From assembly GCA_947630355.1 (NCBI GenBank), contig CANRHJ010000117.1, positions 1 to 5,935 on the forward strand: a stretch of DNA of 5,935 nt. Reading direction: 5' to 3'. Origin of the DNA: Candidatus Gastranaerophilales bacterium (lineage in GTDB: Bacteria > Cyanobacteriota > Vampirovibrionia > Gastranaerophilales > Gastranaerophilaceae). Below are positions 5,825 to 5,935 of this stretch, in pieces. The first letter of the stretch is position 1, and each line of letters starts with the position of its first letter. The position numbers were made by a program, and so were the translations under genes. The notes beneath the pieces are model-generated. The model saw nothing but the letters and a program-made list of their open reading frames with translations, made no database searches and was not told the DNA's origin.

Positions 5825-5935
5825 ATGTTTGATAATTTATCGGATAAACTTCAAGAGATAATAAAAAAGACAACGGGAAATGCATCATTAACCGAAGAGA
5901 ATATGACAGATGCACTGCGAGAAGTAAGGCGTGCA
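5825..5935 (+). CDS. ffh: Signal recognition particle GTPase Ffh, N-terminus (3' partial)
   Basis: The first 37 codons read MFDNLSDKLQEIIKKTTGNA, then SLTEENMTDALREVRRA. This is the conserved N-terminal helical start of Ffh (family pattern MF.NL...L......L.G...L.E......LREVR.A). Ffh binds SRP RNA and signal sequences on emerging membrane proteins and delivers the ribosome to FtsY at the membrane. The GTPase and methionine-rich M domains would lie beyond the right edge. The start at 5825 fits the family's usual first residue. No Shine-Dalgarno is present; TAAAAT (5810-5815) ends nine bases before the ATG, the same arrangement as at panD, and TATAGT overlaps it at 5805-5810. The short length limits certainty, but FtsY, which shares the fold, starts differently. 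Confidence 0.93.
   Translation, partial: MFDNLSDKLQEIIKKTTGNASLTEENMTDALREVRRA

Overview
This AT-rich window has a conserved, housekeeping gene set that points to the cyanobacterial phylum. The strongest clue is the first gene, an RNA polymerase beta-prime C-terminal part. Its trigger loop is interrupted by an insert of about 650 residues that keeps the signature stretches of the cyanobacterial SI3 domain. The low GC, the divergence of that insert and the absence of any photosynthesis gene suggest a non-photosynthetic relative (Vampirovibrionia/Melainabacteria, perhaps a gut Gastranaerophilales). That placement is an inference from protein motifs I recall, not a database result.

Layout: (1) Bases 1-3181, plus strand, hold the 3' part of rpoC/rpoC2, open at the left edge. 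It ends at a strong intrinsic terminator (3195-3232) that is symmetric enough to serve both strands. (2) Bases 3244-3660, minus strand, encode a small protein of unknown function with two hydrophobic segments and one canonical EF-hand calcium loop. (3) A 168-bp divergent spacer leads to a plus-strand gene (3829-4293) for a small exported protein that may have an NTF2-like fold. (4) Its stop codon overlaps that of panD (4290-4637, minus), aspartate 1-decarboxylase, with all key residues at the E. coli positions. (5) The 298-bp gap 4638-4935 holds a large imperfect palindrome flanked by an exact 36-bp direct repeat; one copy of the repeat is the 3' end of the next gene. (6) Bases 4936-5679, minus strand, encode an rRNA pseudouridine synthase of the RsuA/RluB/RluF family. 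(7) After a 145-bp divergent spacer, the N-terminus of ffh (SRP GTPase) starts at 5825 and runs off the right edge.

The genes do not form one operon, because orientations alternate (+,-,+,-,-,+). They cover transcription (rpoC), rRNA modification (pseudouridine synthase), protein targeting (ffh) and pantothenate/CoA precursor supply (panD), with two small lineage-type proteins between. The two small unknown genes have visible Shine-Dalgarno sequences. panD, the pseudouridine synthase gene and ffh have none, and each has a -10-like hexamer within 6-9 nt of its start, which raises the possibility of leaderless transcripts. I see no defence system, CRISPR array, tRNA, rRNA or recognisable transposase. 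The least ordinary features are the palindrome/direct-repeat structure at 4701-4958 and the EF-hand membrane protein.
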